Assembly: GCF_033118175.1 (NCBI RefSeq)
Contig: NC_083711.1
Coordinates: 44,340,001 to 44,404,000, forward strand
Source: Dama dama
Taxonomy: Eukaryota > Chordata > Mammalia > Artiodactyla > Cervidae
Length of the DNA: 64,000 nucleotides
Direction of reading: 5' to 3'
The position numbers were made by a program, and so were the translations under genes. The notes below the pieces were generated by a model. The model was not told the origin of the DNA. It worked only from the letters and a program-made list of their open reading frames with translations, and made no database searches. This document shows, piece after piece, positions 24,014-35,062 of this stretch. Positions within the stretch are counted from its first letter, which is position 1; every line of letters starts with the position of its first letter.

Positions 24014-24212
24014 GTGGCTTCCCAGGTGGCACAGTGGTAAAGAATCTGCCTGCCAATGCAGGAGTCACAAGAGTAAAGATTCAATCACTGGGTTGAGAAG
24101 ATCCTCTGGAGAAGGAAATGACAACTCACTCCAGTATTCTTGCCAGAGAAATCCCGTGGACAAAGGCTACAGTCCATGGGGCTGCAAAACATCAGACAAC
24201 TGAGCATGCACA
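24014..24212 (+). mobile_element. Bov-tA SINE, sense
   Basis: The tRNA-like head (ggcttcccaggtggcacag) and Bov-A body are clear but carry several small deletions in the body. Possible flanks share only aattct, so the duplication is uncertain. Confidence 0.85.
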
Positions 24213-25041
24213 TGCATGTAAATTCTATAATGGTTCACAAACAGAATATTTCAAAATATTAGTATTTATATTAAGAAATGAAAATAAGAACTCATTTTTT
24301 CAAATCAGATAAAATGCAGTTATTATCATCAAAAATTTTGGATAGAGGACCTAAAAATTATCAGCTAATAGGTTGTTGAAAAAAATAACTGAGCACTAGA
24401 AAAACCATTTCTCCTACCACACACAGAAAAAGTACTCAACAAAATCATGGCTTTTCTTTAACCTATTATGGAGTTAAGGTCATAGGAAGTAATTTATCCT
24501 GAAATTTGAATAAATACATATTCTTTTTTAAGATATTGAGGCAAAGATTCCAGGTACCGTAAGTGCTAGTAGAAATAATGCAACTAAAATTGCTAACAGA
24601 TTGCTGTAAGTTAAATGCAGACTAGCATGGGAGAGTAGAAATCCTAGGAAGCACAAACTCAAAAAGAAATTCACTCGTATTCATTGGCTCTTATCTACAA
24701 ACTTCTCCACTTCCTCACAAGAAACATTAGTGGTAGAAGAGAGTCCCTTGTGCAGACCTGTGAGAGGAGAACATCAGCCTCTGGAGGAAAATAACAAGCT
24801 CTACCCTGTATCCTCACCTTTTCCTCCCCTATAGAGCTTTAAACCACTAGGCAGCAAATTGTCAGCCTAAAGGCAGAGGGGGAAGATCCATTGTAGTAGG
24901 AGTGTGTGGGGGGACAAAATTGGAAAGGGGCAGGAAACCCTCTATGAACAAGACACTTGGAGGCATCCAAGTTATCCAACCATTGTACATGTACAGGATA
25001 AATCAGAAAGTCTCACTGTCAAGATTCAGAGACACAACTCC
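24213..25041. other. Unrecognised moderately GC-richer block
   Basis: The stretch near 24720-24960 is less AT-rich than its surroundings but shows no exon with splice signals. It could be part of an old retroelement 5' region. Confidence 0.35.
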
Positions 25042-25205
25042 GAATACAACTTTGCTGCTGCTGCTGCTGCTGCTAAGTCACTTCAGTCATGTCCGACTCT
25101 GTGTGGCCCCATAGACGGCAGCCCACCAGGCTCCCCCGTCCCTGGGATTCTCCAGGCAAGAACACTGGAGTGGGTTGCCATTTCCTTCTCCAAGAATACA
25201 ACTTT
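25042..25205 (-). mobile_element. Bov-A monomer, antisense, with (GCT)n tail
   Basis: Only the Bov-A body is present, with no tRNA head. The perfect 12-bp duplication GAATACAACTTT flanks it at 25042-25053 and 25194-25205, so a headless unit inserted as such. A TGC repeat of seven units (25054-25075) forms its tail on the reverse strand. Confidence 0.9.
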
Positions 25206-25689
25206 AGGCTAAATTAAACAATAGAAAACACTCTGCTCCTCTCACCCTACAACTAAATGCCTAGCAAGCATCAGGAAATATTCAACAGCAGTCCACCACT
25301 AGTGGGAATTTAAGAGAATGAAGAGAGAATCTTTCCAAAGAGCAGGCACATGGGGAAAGCCTAAAGCAAGGGGTAAAATGAGACCATTAAGTAAAACTCT
25401 CAAGGAATGAGCCCCAATCACAGCATGAGGTAAACCCAGAGGATTTGAAGCTGGTGGTACATTGAGAATAATGTACAACCAAATCTATACCCAGAAAATA
25501 TCCTCTTGTGCTATTCTCCATTTAGACTATAACTTAACAGATGAGTGTAGATACCAGGAAACCAAATGGTTCATTATTAGGAACTGGAAGCTCCTGAAGC
25601 TGTGTGAGTCTTAAAGAAAAATGGATCAAACCTAATCAATCTAAGTTTTATTTAAGAATTATTTTATTTATTTAAGAATCGAAAAGAAA
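25206..25689. other. Unrecognised sequence
   Basis: No exon or repeat was identified with confidence. Confidence 0.35.
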
Positions 25690-25942
25690 GAAGTGCAAAT
25701 CAAATCCAAAACAAGCATAAATAAAGAAATATTAAAGAACAATCTATTAATAAAATTTAAAAAAAAACTAAAAAATAGAGTTAATAAAACCAAAAACTGG
25801 TTATTTGAAAATATCACTAATACTGATAAAATTCTCACTATGAATAGAAACGCACAGTCACACAAATTACAAATATTAGGAAGGAAGAAGGAGAAATCAC
25901 ATCATACATTACTAATATTAAAAGGATAATAAGAGAATATAT

Positions 25943-26660
25943 TCCTCCACCTGTGATTGAGTTACACCCCCAATAAACACACTGTAAATTGAAAATATCA
26001 TAAATTGAAAAAGCATGAGATAAGCTTAACTTAATGAATATCATAGCTTATCATGTTGTTGTTGTTTAGATGCTAAATCATGCCCTATTCTCTTGTGACC
26101 CCATGGACTGTAGCAACCAGGCTCCTCTGTCCCTGGAATTTCCCAGGCAAGAATACTGGAGTGGGTTGCTACTTCCTTCTCCAGGGGTTCTTCCCAGCCC
26201 AAAGATTGAACCCATGTCTCCTGCATTTGCAGGAAGATTCCTTACCACTGAGCCACCAGGGAAGCCCTAGCTTAGCCTAGCCTATCCTAAAAGTACTTGT
26301 AACACTTGTATTAGCCTAGAATTTGGCAAATATAATTTAAAGCCTATTTTATTATGAAGTGTTGAATAACTCATGTAATTTATTGAACGACACATTGAAA
26401 GTGAAAAACAGAATGATTGTATAGGTAAAGAATAGTTGTAAGAGGATTGGTTGTTTTCTCTTGTGATCGAGTGGCTGACTGGGAGCTGCCACTGCCCTGC
26501 ATCATAAGTGAGTATCATACTGCATATCATTAGTCTGGGAAAAGATAAAAACTCAAAATATGAAGCATGGTTGTTACTGAATGAATATGACTTTTGCACC
26601 ATCATAAAATCAAAAAGTTGTGAGTTCAACCACTGCAAGTCAGAGACAGTTTGTATTATA
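25943..26660. mobile_element. Tigger-like (Tc/mariner) non-autonomous element, split by a SINE
   Basis: Phrases such as tgtaattTattgaacgacac and gtggctgactgggagctgcc, with ends of the accaCTGCAAGTC kind, match a common mammalian palindromic DNA transposon. About 500 bp remain once the SINE at 26051-26267 is removed. Family assignment is from memory of the consensus. Confidence 0.5.
26044..26274 (-). mobile_element. Bov-tA SINE, antisense
   Basis: A full-length antisense Bov-tA with a (GTT)n tail is flanked by TAGCTTA at 26044-26050 and 26268-26274. It lies inside the Tigger-like element and so is younger than it. Confidence 0.9.
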
Positions 26661-28170
26661 AACAAATTTATGCCCATAAACTTGAAAATTTAGATGAGAT
26701 TCTATAATTTATTGAAATATTCAAACTAGCAAGCATTATCCAAGGAGAAATAATAATCTGAATAATTTCATATATATGAAAGCCATTGAATCTACAGCTT
26801 TAAAATATTCAGAGTAAGAAAACTCTAAGCTCTGATGACTTTCCTGATGAGTTCCACCAAACATTTAAAGAAGAAATAACAATTTTATATAAACTCTTAA
26901 AAAAAATGAAAAGGGAGGATTTTTTCCATATTATTTCAGAAGATTATCATACCTTAACTAAAAAAAAATAAGGAAAAAAATTACAGATTGATGTACTTAG
27001 TGAACACACTTTCAAAATTATTCACTAAAATACAGCAATATATAAAACATAAAATCTAGCAATATGTAAAATACAATATATACACCAACACCATAAATCA
27101 ATTTTTGGTTTATCCCAGGAACATAAGGCTGATTCAACACCTGGATATCAATGTAATTCACCGTATTAACAGACAAAAGGTGAAAACCAATATCCTATTA
27201 GATTCAGTAAAGTTCTGTAATAAAATTCAACATTTACTCAAGATAAAAAGTCTAGGCAGGAAAAAAAAAGTCTAGGCAGCCTAGAAATACAAGAGAGCAA
27301 TCTCAACCTGATAAATCAAAAATAATAACATACACACAAAGACTACAGCTAATAAAACAATTAATAATAAAAGACTAGACAGTTTTTCCCAAAGCTTGAA
27401 ACAAGGTGAAGATACCTTCTCTCACCACTAAATAAATACCTATTTTTAATATCATACTGGAGGCCCAGGTTGATAGAATCAAGCAAGAAACATAAATGTC
27501 AGATGTACTTACTGGAAAGAAGAAAGATTAAAATTTCCTATTCACAGATAAGTTATGTAGAACATGCCACAGGATCCACCCAAAAGCTTTATTTGAATAA
27601 TAAGAAAGTTTAATAATTTCATAGCATGCAAAGTCAATATGCAAAAATTTATTATGTTTTAAACACTGACAATGACTGACTAAAAATTAAAGATTTTATT
27701 TTACCATTTCCTATAATACCAGTACCATGAAAGACTTAGTTATAAGTCTATTAAGATATGTGCAAAGATCTGTATGCTGAAAATTACAGAACACTGGTTG
27801 AAAGAAATCAAAGGAGATTTAAATAAATAGAGATGTGCACTATCTTCATGGATTGAAAGTCTCCATAGTGAGAAAATATCAATATGAGCAACATGAACTA
27901 TTGCAATTCCAGTAAAAATCTAGGCTGGATTTCTTTTTATAGAAATCAATAATCTTTTCAAAAATAGCTAGAATAGCCAAAATATATTGAAAAAGGACAA
28001 AGTTGTAAGTGCTTAAACTATAAGATACCAAGATGTAATCTAAACCTGTGGTACATAAGACAGTTTGTATTGGCAAAAGGATAGATACACAGACCAATAA
28101 AATAGAATAAAGAATCTATAAATAAACTCATATTCAAGTTTTCACTTCTAATTTTGCCTTTCTTGGTAAG

Positions 28171-29950
28171 AAGTTGGAAATAAACATCATGATAAACTGT
28201 TAAAGACTGCTTTAGCCTCAGTCGGAGATATTCCTCACTGAAAGATGCTTAACACATATATGGATATTTTTGTATGTTTGAAAGATTTCTAAGAAAACTA
28301 TATGGCATTATATCTACATCTTGCACTTAATAGATTTTAATTAAATAATAACAATAGTCAAATATGCAGTCTTTTCTATCTTAAAAAATAAATCTAAAAG
28401 TCATTTTTCAACATTCCCCTTTACTAAATGAATTTTAAGTTATCCATATTACTAAGTCAATATTAAACTGAAGTTTAACTGTAGACAATTTAAAATTATC
28501 TTGAGAGTAAGTGGAAAACAAATGAACAAACAGAAAAGACCCTGCAACCTTTAAACAATAATTAAAATTTGAAGTCTTGAAAGTGGGTAGAAGAAAACAC
28601 TTTGCTTTTAAACATTATTTTGTTAAATATGATGTACAAATCATAATATACTATTATCACAGTATGAAAAGAAATCTATTTGTTTATGTCAAATTTGAAT
28701 TTCAAGAACAGACTACTTATTGAACATCGAATGTCAGAAGCTGATATAAAACAAATATGGAAAGGTCTCTCTAAATGTCACACCCTATTTTTTTCAAACC
28801 ATAATTAGATTAATTTAGCTCATTAATAAACTGATGATATTTTACACAGCAACAATTTGTATAGAATATCAAATTCACTTCATAGTGTGCAAAGAAGTAG
28901 AAATATAATTTGCCTTTTAAAAGTAGATCATTCGCATTACAGTATTACATATTAATTTCCTTTTAAATGCCTACTTGAATAATAGAAAGTTTCCAAAGGC
29001 AAAAACTTTCTTTAAATTTACATATCACAAAACATAATTTGACAGAAAATGACCATTAGTAAATGAAAAATTAATTTTTAGGGAAATCTTATTTTTGCTG
29101 TTTTCACTCCAATTTTGAAGAGACTCTAGAATTGACATTTTTAATGCATGCAAAGCTTTCTAGAGTAATATGTTTTTATTTCTTAACTGCTTAAATAAAA
29201 GCAAAATCTGTGAACATTAGTAAAAAGGAGGATAGCCTGGTTTACTATTTGTGCAGTTTCATCAAAAATCACATATCATACTTGTTTTAATTAGAAAGCT
29301 GAAAGATTTGACATAAACCTTAAGCAAGCATCCCTGGGACTTTACATAATTTCACCTCTTTAATTTATCTTTATAAAATACAATCTATACTTTTTAAACA
29401 TTTTTTCTTACTGAGTTTATAATTTTTAAGAAGAAATATACTGTGTCAATATAATGTACAGTTTTTAGGAAGAAGCCATTTTTATGCCTCCATTAGTCAA
29501 AAAATTTTATTATTTCAAAACCACATGATTCTTCTAAGTGAAGCTTTCATAAAATGTAGAGAATTTCCTGGACAAAATAATAACAATAGAATCAAAAGGT
29601 AAGAAAGTGATTTAAAGGTCATCCTGAACATCTTTCAAAGGAGTTAATGACTTTTCAGGCTTTTTTCCCTCAAATGAAATCAATCTCTAATTGATCCACA
29701 CATTTGTGTGCAGTTGATGGAAATGATCATTCCTATCTCTGTGTTATAAATGGCAATCTTGCCTTTTCTGCTTTCATTATTCTAAAAAACCTATATGTGA
29801 ATCAAGTATATATTTTGGATGATAACTTTCATTATATTTCTTTTTAAAATATTTATATTTGCAGTGAGTAATTATTATATTCTATGATTACAAATTTTCT
29901 TAGAGATAGTTCTAGCTAAATTTGATATTTTTATTATTTTTCTGTGTCCT
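28171..29950. other. AT-rich sequence, nothing recognised
   Basis: About 1.8 kb of strongly AT-rich sequence with no exon, RNA gene or repeat recognised. Confidence 0.45.
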
Positions 29951-30200
29951 ATATACAAACTGGGCTTCCCTTGTTTATAGGACAGTGGTCTTCCCAGTGG
30001 TAAAGAATCTGCCTGTCAATGCAGGAGACTCAAGTTCAATCTCTGGGTTGGGAAGATCCCCTGGAGGAGAAAACAGCAATCCACTTCAGTATTCTTGCCT
30101 GGGAAATCCCATGGACAGAGGAGCCTGGCGGGCTACAGTCCACAGGGTCACAAAGAGTCAGACACAACTTAGCAGCTAAACGGCAACAGCGTACACAAAC
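29951..30200 (+). mobile_element. Bov-tA SINE, sense, with an enlarged head
   Basis: Head, body and 3' end are clear at about 29961-30190. The head holds an extra segment of about 20 bases between gggcttccctt and cttcccagtggtaaag. Flanks atatacaaac (29951-29960) and gtacacaaac (30191-30200) look like a worn duplication. It ends about 40 bp from the exon candidate's splice donor. Confidence 0.85.
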
Positions 30201-30236
30201 AGAATGCCTAGCACAGGCCACCAGCACTTAGCATAC

Positions 30237-30389
30237 CTGAAAAGGAAGAAAGTCCCGAATGGCACCATCTATCGGACAAGTATTTTCCAAGCCTTCCATC
30301 CTCTCTAAGAGGTCACTGGTGATTTTGATGTTCATCATGTCATAGACACAAGGACTAAAAAGTTCATTGTCATAACATGCGAGAGCCAC
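30237..30389 (-). CDS. Candidate internal coding exon of an unidentified host gene
   Basis: On the minus strand a 153-bp segment (51 codons, phase 0 at both ends) is open in one frame only; the other two frames carry early stops. It begins Val-Ala-Leu-Ala-Cys-Tyr-Asp-Asn-Glu-Leu and ends Arg-Asp-Phe-Leu-Pro-Phe-Gln. An acceptor with a pyrimidine-rich run (cttttcttgtccaacctcag) precedes it and a good donor (CAG|GTATGC) follows. Reading through the donor gives a stop two codons on, as expected for an exon. Codon and residue composition look protein-like, with Cys and aromatic residues and no repeat match. I do not recognise the protein. The minus frame also stays open about 30 codons upstream of the acceptor, so the exon start could differ. 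A decayed gene fragment cannot be excluded. Confidence 0.6.
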
Positions 30390-31416
30390 CTGAGGTTGGA
30401 CAAGAAAAGACTTAAAGCAGGTAATGCCTCCTTGCCTCCTTTTATGACCACAATTCTGACTTCCATGAGCATTTAACCTTATTCAAGTGTACAGATTTTA
30501 TATGTAACACTTAGTTCAAAGGAGAAAAGTAATCAACAATATGTATAAAATATGAAGTGTCACTGGGAAAAACATGAGGTGTCTACTACACCTTCATCAT
30601 TTAAAGTAAATACACCCCTATAATTAAAAACTGAAAAACCTGATGGGCCACTCTGGGTTCTAACCTTGAATCCTAGGGCTAAGATCTGCAACTATCTTCA
30701 GAAACACATTTTTCTTTAAGCTTATTGTGACTTTCAATATCCATCAAAGTTGGTCTTGATCTTGGATTCATCACCTGGAGAGACAGAGAGAAATTATTCC
30801 TTAAACAATTGATCCAAAGATTCCCAAGGATGATGGGGTGGGGGGGAGTTTGTGGTCTGATATCTCTAAAAACTTGGGAGAGTGTAGGAACATAAATAGT
30901 ATTGCAAATTTTATGGAAAAGTTTTAACTGGACCCCATGGTCCATAGTGTATATGATAAGGGAAATTCCAAATTTGTTTCCTTTGGCCTCTTTCCACCAG
31001 GCTGATTGGCAGTTACATTTCTATATTCTTTGATTGCTTAGCAGAATAAATTCACACACAAACACACACAACACACACATACACACACACTTGTGAAGAC
31101 TTTCATGGGTGCATCAAAAATACTATAGCTTTAAAACATGTTGAAGGAAATAAAGATTCTTATAAATGGATTTTAACTGACCATACTCCTGTGAAGTTAA
31201 CATTTCACATTGTTAGTGTCTAGCAATTAGATATCTATGGATTAGTTTTATGTCTTCCACCAATTAACATAAAACTTAAGATTTCTCTCTATCAAGTTTT
31301 GCATCATAAAGTATGATCATTATTAAAAATACAGCTTGTGTCTGTTTAATATTAAGATTATAGGCAGATGCTTTACATGTAAATTTTCTATTTTAGGAAT
31401 ACTAACTGATTACAGT
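30390..31416. other. Probable intron or intergenic sequence
   Basis: A G-rich run lies at 30837-30847 and a CA tract at 31053-31090. A minus-strand frame at 30679-30774 follows an acceptor-like pyrimidine tract but contains a stop and no donor, so it is not called an exon. Confidence 0.4.
31053..31090. repeat. (CA)n microsatellite, interrupted
   Basis: CA units with A insertions; likely length-variable. Confidence 0.9.
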
Positions 31417-31427
31417 AACTAAGAGTA

Positions 31428-31641
31428 TGCATGCTCAGTCACTTCAGTTGTGTCTGATTCTCAAACTCTGTGGACTGTAGTCCGCCAGGTTCCTCTGTCC
31501 ATGGACTTCTCCAGGCAAGAATACTGGAATGGGTTGCCATGCCCTCCTCCAGGGGACCTTCCTGACCCAGGGATCAAACCCGTGTCTCTTAAATCTGAAT
31601 TGGGAGCTGGATTCTTTACCACTAGCCCCACCTGGGAAGCC
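31428..31641 (-). mobile_element. Bov-tA SINE, antisense
   Basis: The full antisense order (3' end ctcagtcacttcagttgtgtc first, head cctgggaagccc last) is present. A weak AACTAA duplication borders it. Seven or more extra bases (ttaaatctgaattggg) disturb the head. Confidence 0.85.
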
Positions 31642-31644
31642 CAA

Positions 31645-32460
31645 CTAAATAGATAAATTATAATTTTGTCTCAATTTGTTTGATCGTTATCTCATTTACC
31701 AAGAGAATATTTGTTCATTCTAACACAGTGATTAAGGATACAAACTTTGTAGCATAGGTTTCAATCCTTTTTTACCTACTTACTGTTCTGGTTCAGTGCT
31801 TCTAGGAAGCAGTGGGTAGGAGGGTAGAGAAAGGCTCATATCATATTCCATCTTTGTAGATTATCGGTGAGCATTTGCTGACAGAAATATAATCATGAGA
31901 AATGATATAAAATTGAGGGTTTACTGGAGATTTGACCTTACAAAATGTGGGAGCTGATTACACAGGTCACAAGTAGTCACTGCTTCTCAGGTGTTGGTCC
32001 TGTAGTCAGCAGAACAAATGGCCCTGAAGGGAAGGTGAATGTGAAGTAGGGATGAAATAAGGGAAAATGGACCTTGCAGGGAGGATCTGGAATCTATGCC
32101 TGTCTCCTACTGACTCTGAACCTCTATCCTCATATTGCAGGGGACACACAGGTGAAACTGACACCACAGAGATAAGCAGGAACCAGGAAAATGAAGGGAG
32201 AGATTCACAGAACAAGAAGAAGCTGAAAACCTGGCTACTGCTGCCCAAGATGCAAGCCCTGCCTTAAGGCTCAGCAAAGCTAGAGGAGTAAGCCCAGAGG
32301 GAACTGGAGAACATAGCGCCCTACACCAAGCTTCCAATCTTTAAAAGAATATGGCTGTCCTTTACACTGCAAATGATGTTCAAAACATCTTCTGTGACTC
32401 ACTCTATCCTGGAACTATGTAGCAAAGTTTACGCCTAGAAACCACAGTTTTAGTTTAACT
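31645..32460. other. Unrecognised block
   Basis: 32000-32340 is less AT-rich and open for about 66-80 codons on both strands (32067-32267 plus, 32006-32248 minus), but neither frame has splice signals or a recognisable domain. It may be an old LTR or unknown repeat. Confidence 0.35.
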
Positions 32461-32746
32461 AAGTCCTGCATATTAATTGGAAGGACTGATGCTGAAGCTG
32501 AAACTCCAGTACTTTGGTCACCTGATGCAAAGAACCCGACTCACTGGAAAAGATCCTGATGCTGGGAAAGATTGAAGGCAGGAGGAGAAGGGGACGACAG
32601 AGGATGAGATGGCTGGATGGCATCATCGATGGGCGTGAGTTTGAGTAAGCTCCGGGAGTTAGTGATGGACAGGGAAGCCTGGCGTGCTGCAGCTCATGGG
32701 GTCGCAAAGAGACAGACCCAACTGAGTGACTGAATTGAACTGAACT
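32461..32746 (+). mobile_element. BovB 3' end fragment, sense (copy 3)
   Basis: The last 285 bp of BovB, including ggcaggaggagaaggggacg and the gactgaattgaactgaact terminus. No coding potential remains. Confidence 0.9.
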
Positions 32747-32889
32747 GGAGTTGAAACATTTCAAATCTACCATAGCCCACAGTGCTTCAACATGCCACCT
32801 ATAAATTTATTTTTAAAGCCATACTGAACTTCCAAATATAGACAACAATGAAATCTCATTTCCAGATAATATTGACATAACCATCTATT

Positions 32890-33090
32890 GTGTGAGTGAC
32901 TCTTTATGACCTTTGTGACCCCATGGACTGTAGGCTGCTAGGCTCCTCTGTCCATAGAATTCTCCAGGCATGAATACTGGAGTGGGTTGCCATTTCCTTC
33001 TCCAGGGGATCTTCACAACCCAGGGATCAAACAAAGGTCTCCTACATTGGAGGCAGATTCTTCACCATCTAAGCCACCAGGGAAGCCTAC
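32890..33090 (-). mobile_element. Bov-tA SINE, antisense
   Basis: Antisense Bov-tA ending with gccaccagggaagcc. It lies about 45 bp from a second antisense SINE. Confidence 0.85.
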
Positions 33091-33096
33091 TATTAA

Positions 33097-33376
33097 GAAA
33101 CATTTCTAAGTATAAATCAATACTTAGGAAAGTGAAAGTGAAGTCACTCAGTCATGTCTGATTCTTTGCAACCCCATGGACTGTAGCCTACCAGGCTCCT
33201 CTGTCCATGGAATTCTCCAGGCAAGAGTACTGGAGTGAGTTGCCATTTCCTTCTCCAGGGGATCTTCCTGACCCAGGGACTGAACCCAGATCTCCTGCCT
33301 TGCAGGCAGAAGCTTTACCCTCTGAGCCACCAGGGAAGACAGAAATTTTTCTAAATATAAAGAAATACTTAGAAAG
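33097..33376 (-). mobile_element. Bov-tA SINE, antisense, inside a long imperfect direct repeat
   Basis: The SINE occupies about 33133-33341. It is bracketed by a direct repeat of roughly 35 bp (33097-33132 and 33342-33376) with a handful of mismatches, much longer than the 7-14 bp duplications at most other SINEs in this window. Confidence 0.8.
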
Positions 33377-33768
33377 GTCCACTTGAAAAGTATCAGCAGA
33401 TACATGCTTGACTTTATCTTATAATCTATAGACAATACATTAAAAAATGTAATAAATCCATGCGCCTTTTCCAAAAGAATACCCAATACAGAAGTAGAAA
33501 TAAACTTATAAAAGACAATCATCAATCAGATGAAATAATTTAGGTGAAATTGATCTCTCTGGAAGAGATGGGGACTTGGCAAATGGTCAGGAAGAAAATA
33601 CACTGTGCTTTTAATTTTGTATGAAAAAAATAATGTTCAGTTCCATGTTGCTGAATATAGTTCTGTTTTTGCTGAATAAATCCTCTACTTCAAATTACTG
33701 TCTGAATGCTTTATTAAAACTCCACTTCTGGCCTTTGTTTTGGAATCTGTTACTTTTGTTGCCACCTC

Positions 33769-34182
33769 CTAATCACTGTTTTCTAAAACTTCTACTTCTT
33801 TTTTGCTTTCCCCTGACAGTTTGATTGCCTTCACTCTGTCCTCTGAAGCCTGGATTGCCTTCCCACTGTCCTCGGAAGTTGCAGCATCCTTCCGTGGTCC
33901 ATCTAGCTCTGGTTGCTCCATGGCCACAGAAAGCTGCCTGTGCTGTGAATCATGCCACTTTTCCTCTACTTCTGTTACTGATGAAGTAGGGATATCAAAG
34001 CAAACACCCTGCTTTCCCTTGAGAAAGACCGTTCCCTTCACTTTGGAATCAATATCCTTACCCAGTTGCTCTTTAAGTTCCTTGCAAGCATAACTAATGT
34101 TTGGCATTTCAGTTGAGCACCACAAGATTATGGGCACAAAGCCTGCAGCTGAGCTGATGAAGGAGCACTGTTCTACTGACAT
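33769..34182 (-). pseudogene. Unidentified minus-strand ORF, possible processed-gene relic
   Basis: A 137-codon frame starts Met-Ser-Val-Glu-Gln-Cys-Ser-Phe and ends Val-Leu-Glu-Asn-Ser-Asp. A hydrophobic segment lies near residues 8-22, and the carboxy half is rich in Lys, Glu, Asp and Ser (acidic, repeated Asp-Ser/Glu-Asp). Coding-like sequence seems to continue upstream in another frame (about 34183-34265) and downstream past the stop. That pattern suits a decayed intronless copy of a gene I do not recognise. No poly(T) or duplication was found to prove retrotransposition. Confidence 0.35.
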
Positions 34183-34346
34183 GAAACCGGAAATGTGGGC
34201 CAGGGCTCTGCCAGGGCTTCCATGTCTCCCTTCTCCTTGGTCAGCTTCTCAGCTGACTACCTGAAGTGACCAATCACAGTGGGAGGCACAGAGACCAACA
34301 GCCTAATGGCATGTTTGCTAGACACTTTTATTATCTATGTTGCAGA

Positions 34347-34700
34347 AGGAATTCTTTTGAGAGTCCCTTGGACTGCAAGGAGATCACAACTGTCAATCCT
34401 AAAAGAAATCAACCTGAATATTCATTGGAAGGGCCGATGCTGAAGCTGAAGCTCCAATAGTTTGGCCACTTGATGAGAAGAGCTGACTCATTAGAAAAGA
34501 CCCTGATGTTGGGAAAGATTGAAGGCAGGAGGAGAAGTGGATGGCAGAGGACAAGATGGCTGGATGTCATCACTGACTCAATGGACATGAGTTTGAACAA
34601 GCTTTGGGAGATGGTGAAGGACAGGGAAGCCTGGCATGCTTCAGTCCATGGAGAGTCAAAGATTTGGGCATGATTGAGCAACTGAACAAGTCACTGAACT
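34347..34700 (+). mobile_element. BovB 3' end fragment, sense (copy 4)
   Basis: It starts at gagagtcccttggactgcaa and ends near tgagcaactgaacaagtc. It abuts the Tigger relic. Confidence 0.9.
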
Positions 34701-35062
34701 CAATGTATAAATGTTATATGTATTCTGACTGCTCCACAGACTAACAGTTCCCTTTCTTTCTACCTGTCCTTGGGCCTCCCTATTTCCTGAGACACATTGA
34801 AACTAGGCCAGTTAATAACGCTACAATGGTCTCAAGTGTTCAAGTAAGAGTTGCAAGCCCCTTGTTTTAAGTCAAAAGCTAATAATGAGTAAGCTTAGTG
34901 AGAAAGGTATATCAATAGCTGAGACAGGCCAAAAGCTAGTCCACTTGTGCCAGTTAGACAAGTTATGATTGCAAATAGAAAATTCTTCAGTGAAATTAAA
35001 AGTGCTACTCAAGTGAACATACAGATGATAAGGAACAGTCCTGTGGCTGACATGAAGTTTAA

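Larger units (their letters stand above)
25690..28170 (+). mobile_element. Ancient L1 relic, sense, interrupted
   Basis: L1 ORF2-like sequence is readable at 25690-25940 and again from about 26690 to 28170, in the same order as in the young L1 copies (RT amino end, then FIPG-like region, then thumb). It is heavily decayed with many stops. A Tigger-like element containing a SINE sits between the two parts. Confidence 0.6.

Noticed and set aside
25054..25075. GCT repeat considered as a coding trinucleotide tract
   Set aside because: It is the tail of an antisense Bov-A element inside a target-site duplication.
29961..30190. SINE heads considered as functional tRNA genes
   Set aside because: They have tRNA-like promoter boxes but lack a cloverleaf, continue into Bov-A, and are repeated throughout the window.
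32006..32267. Overlapping open frames on both strands
   Set aside because: Short, without splice sites or recognised domains; overlapping frames on both strands are expected in a locally GC-richer block.
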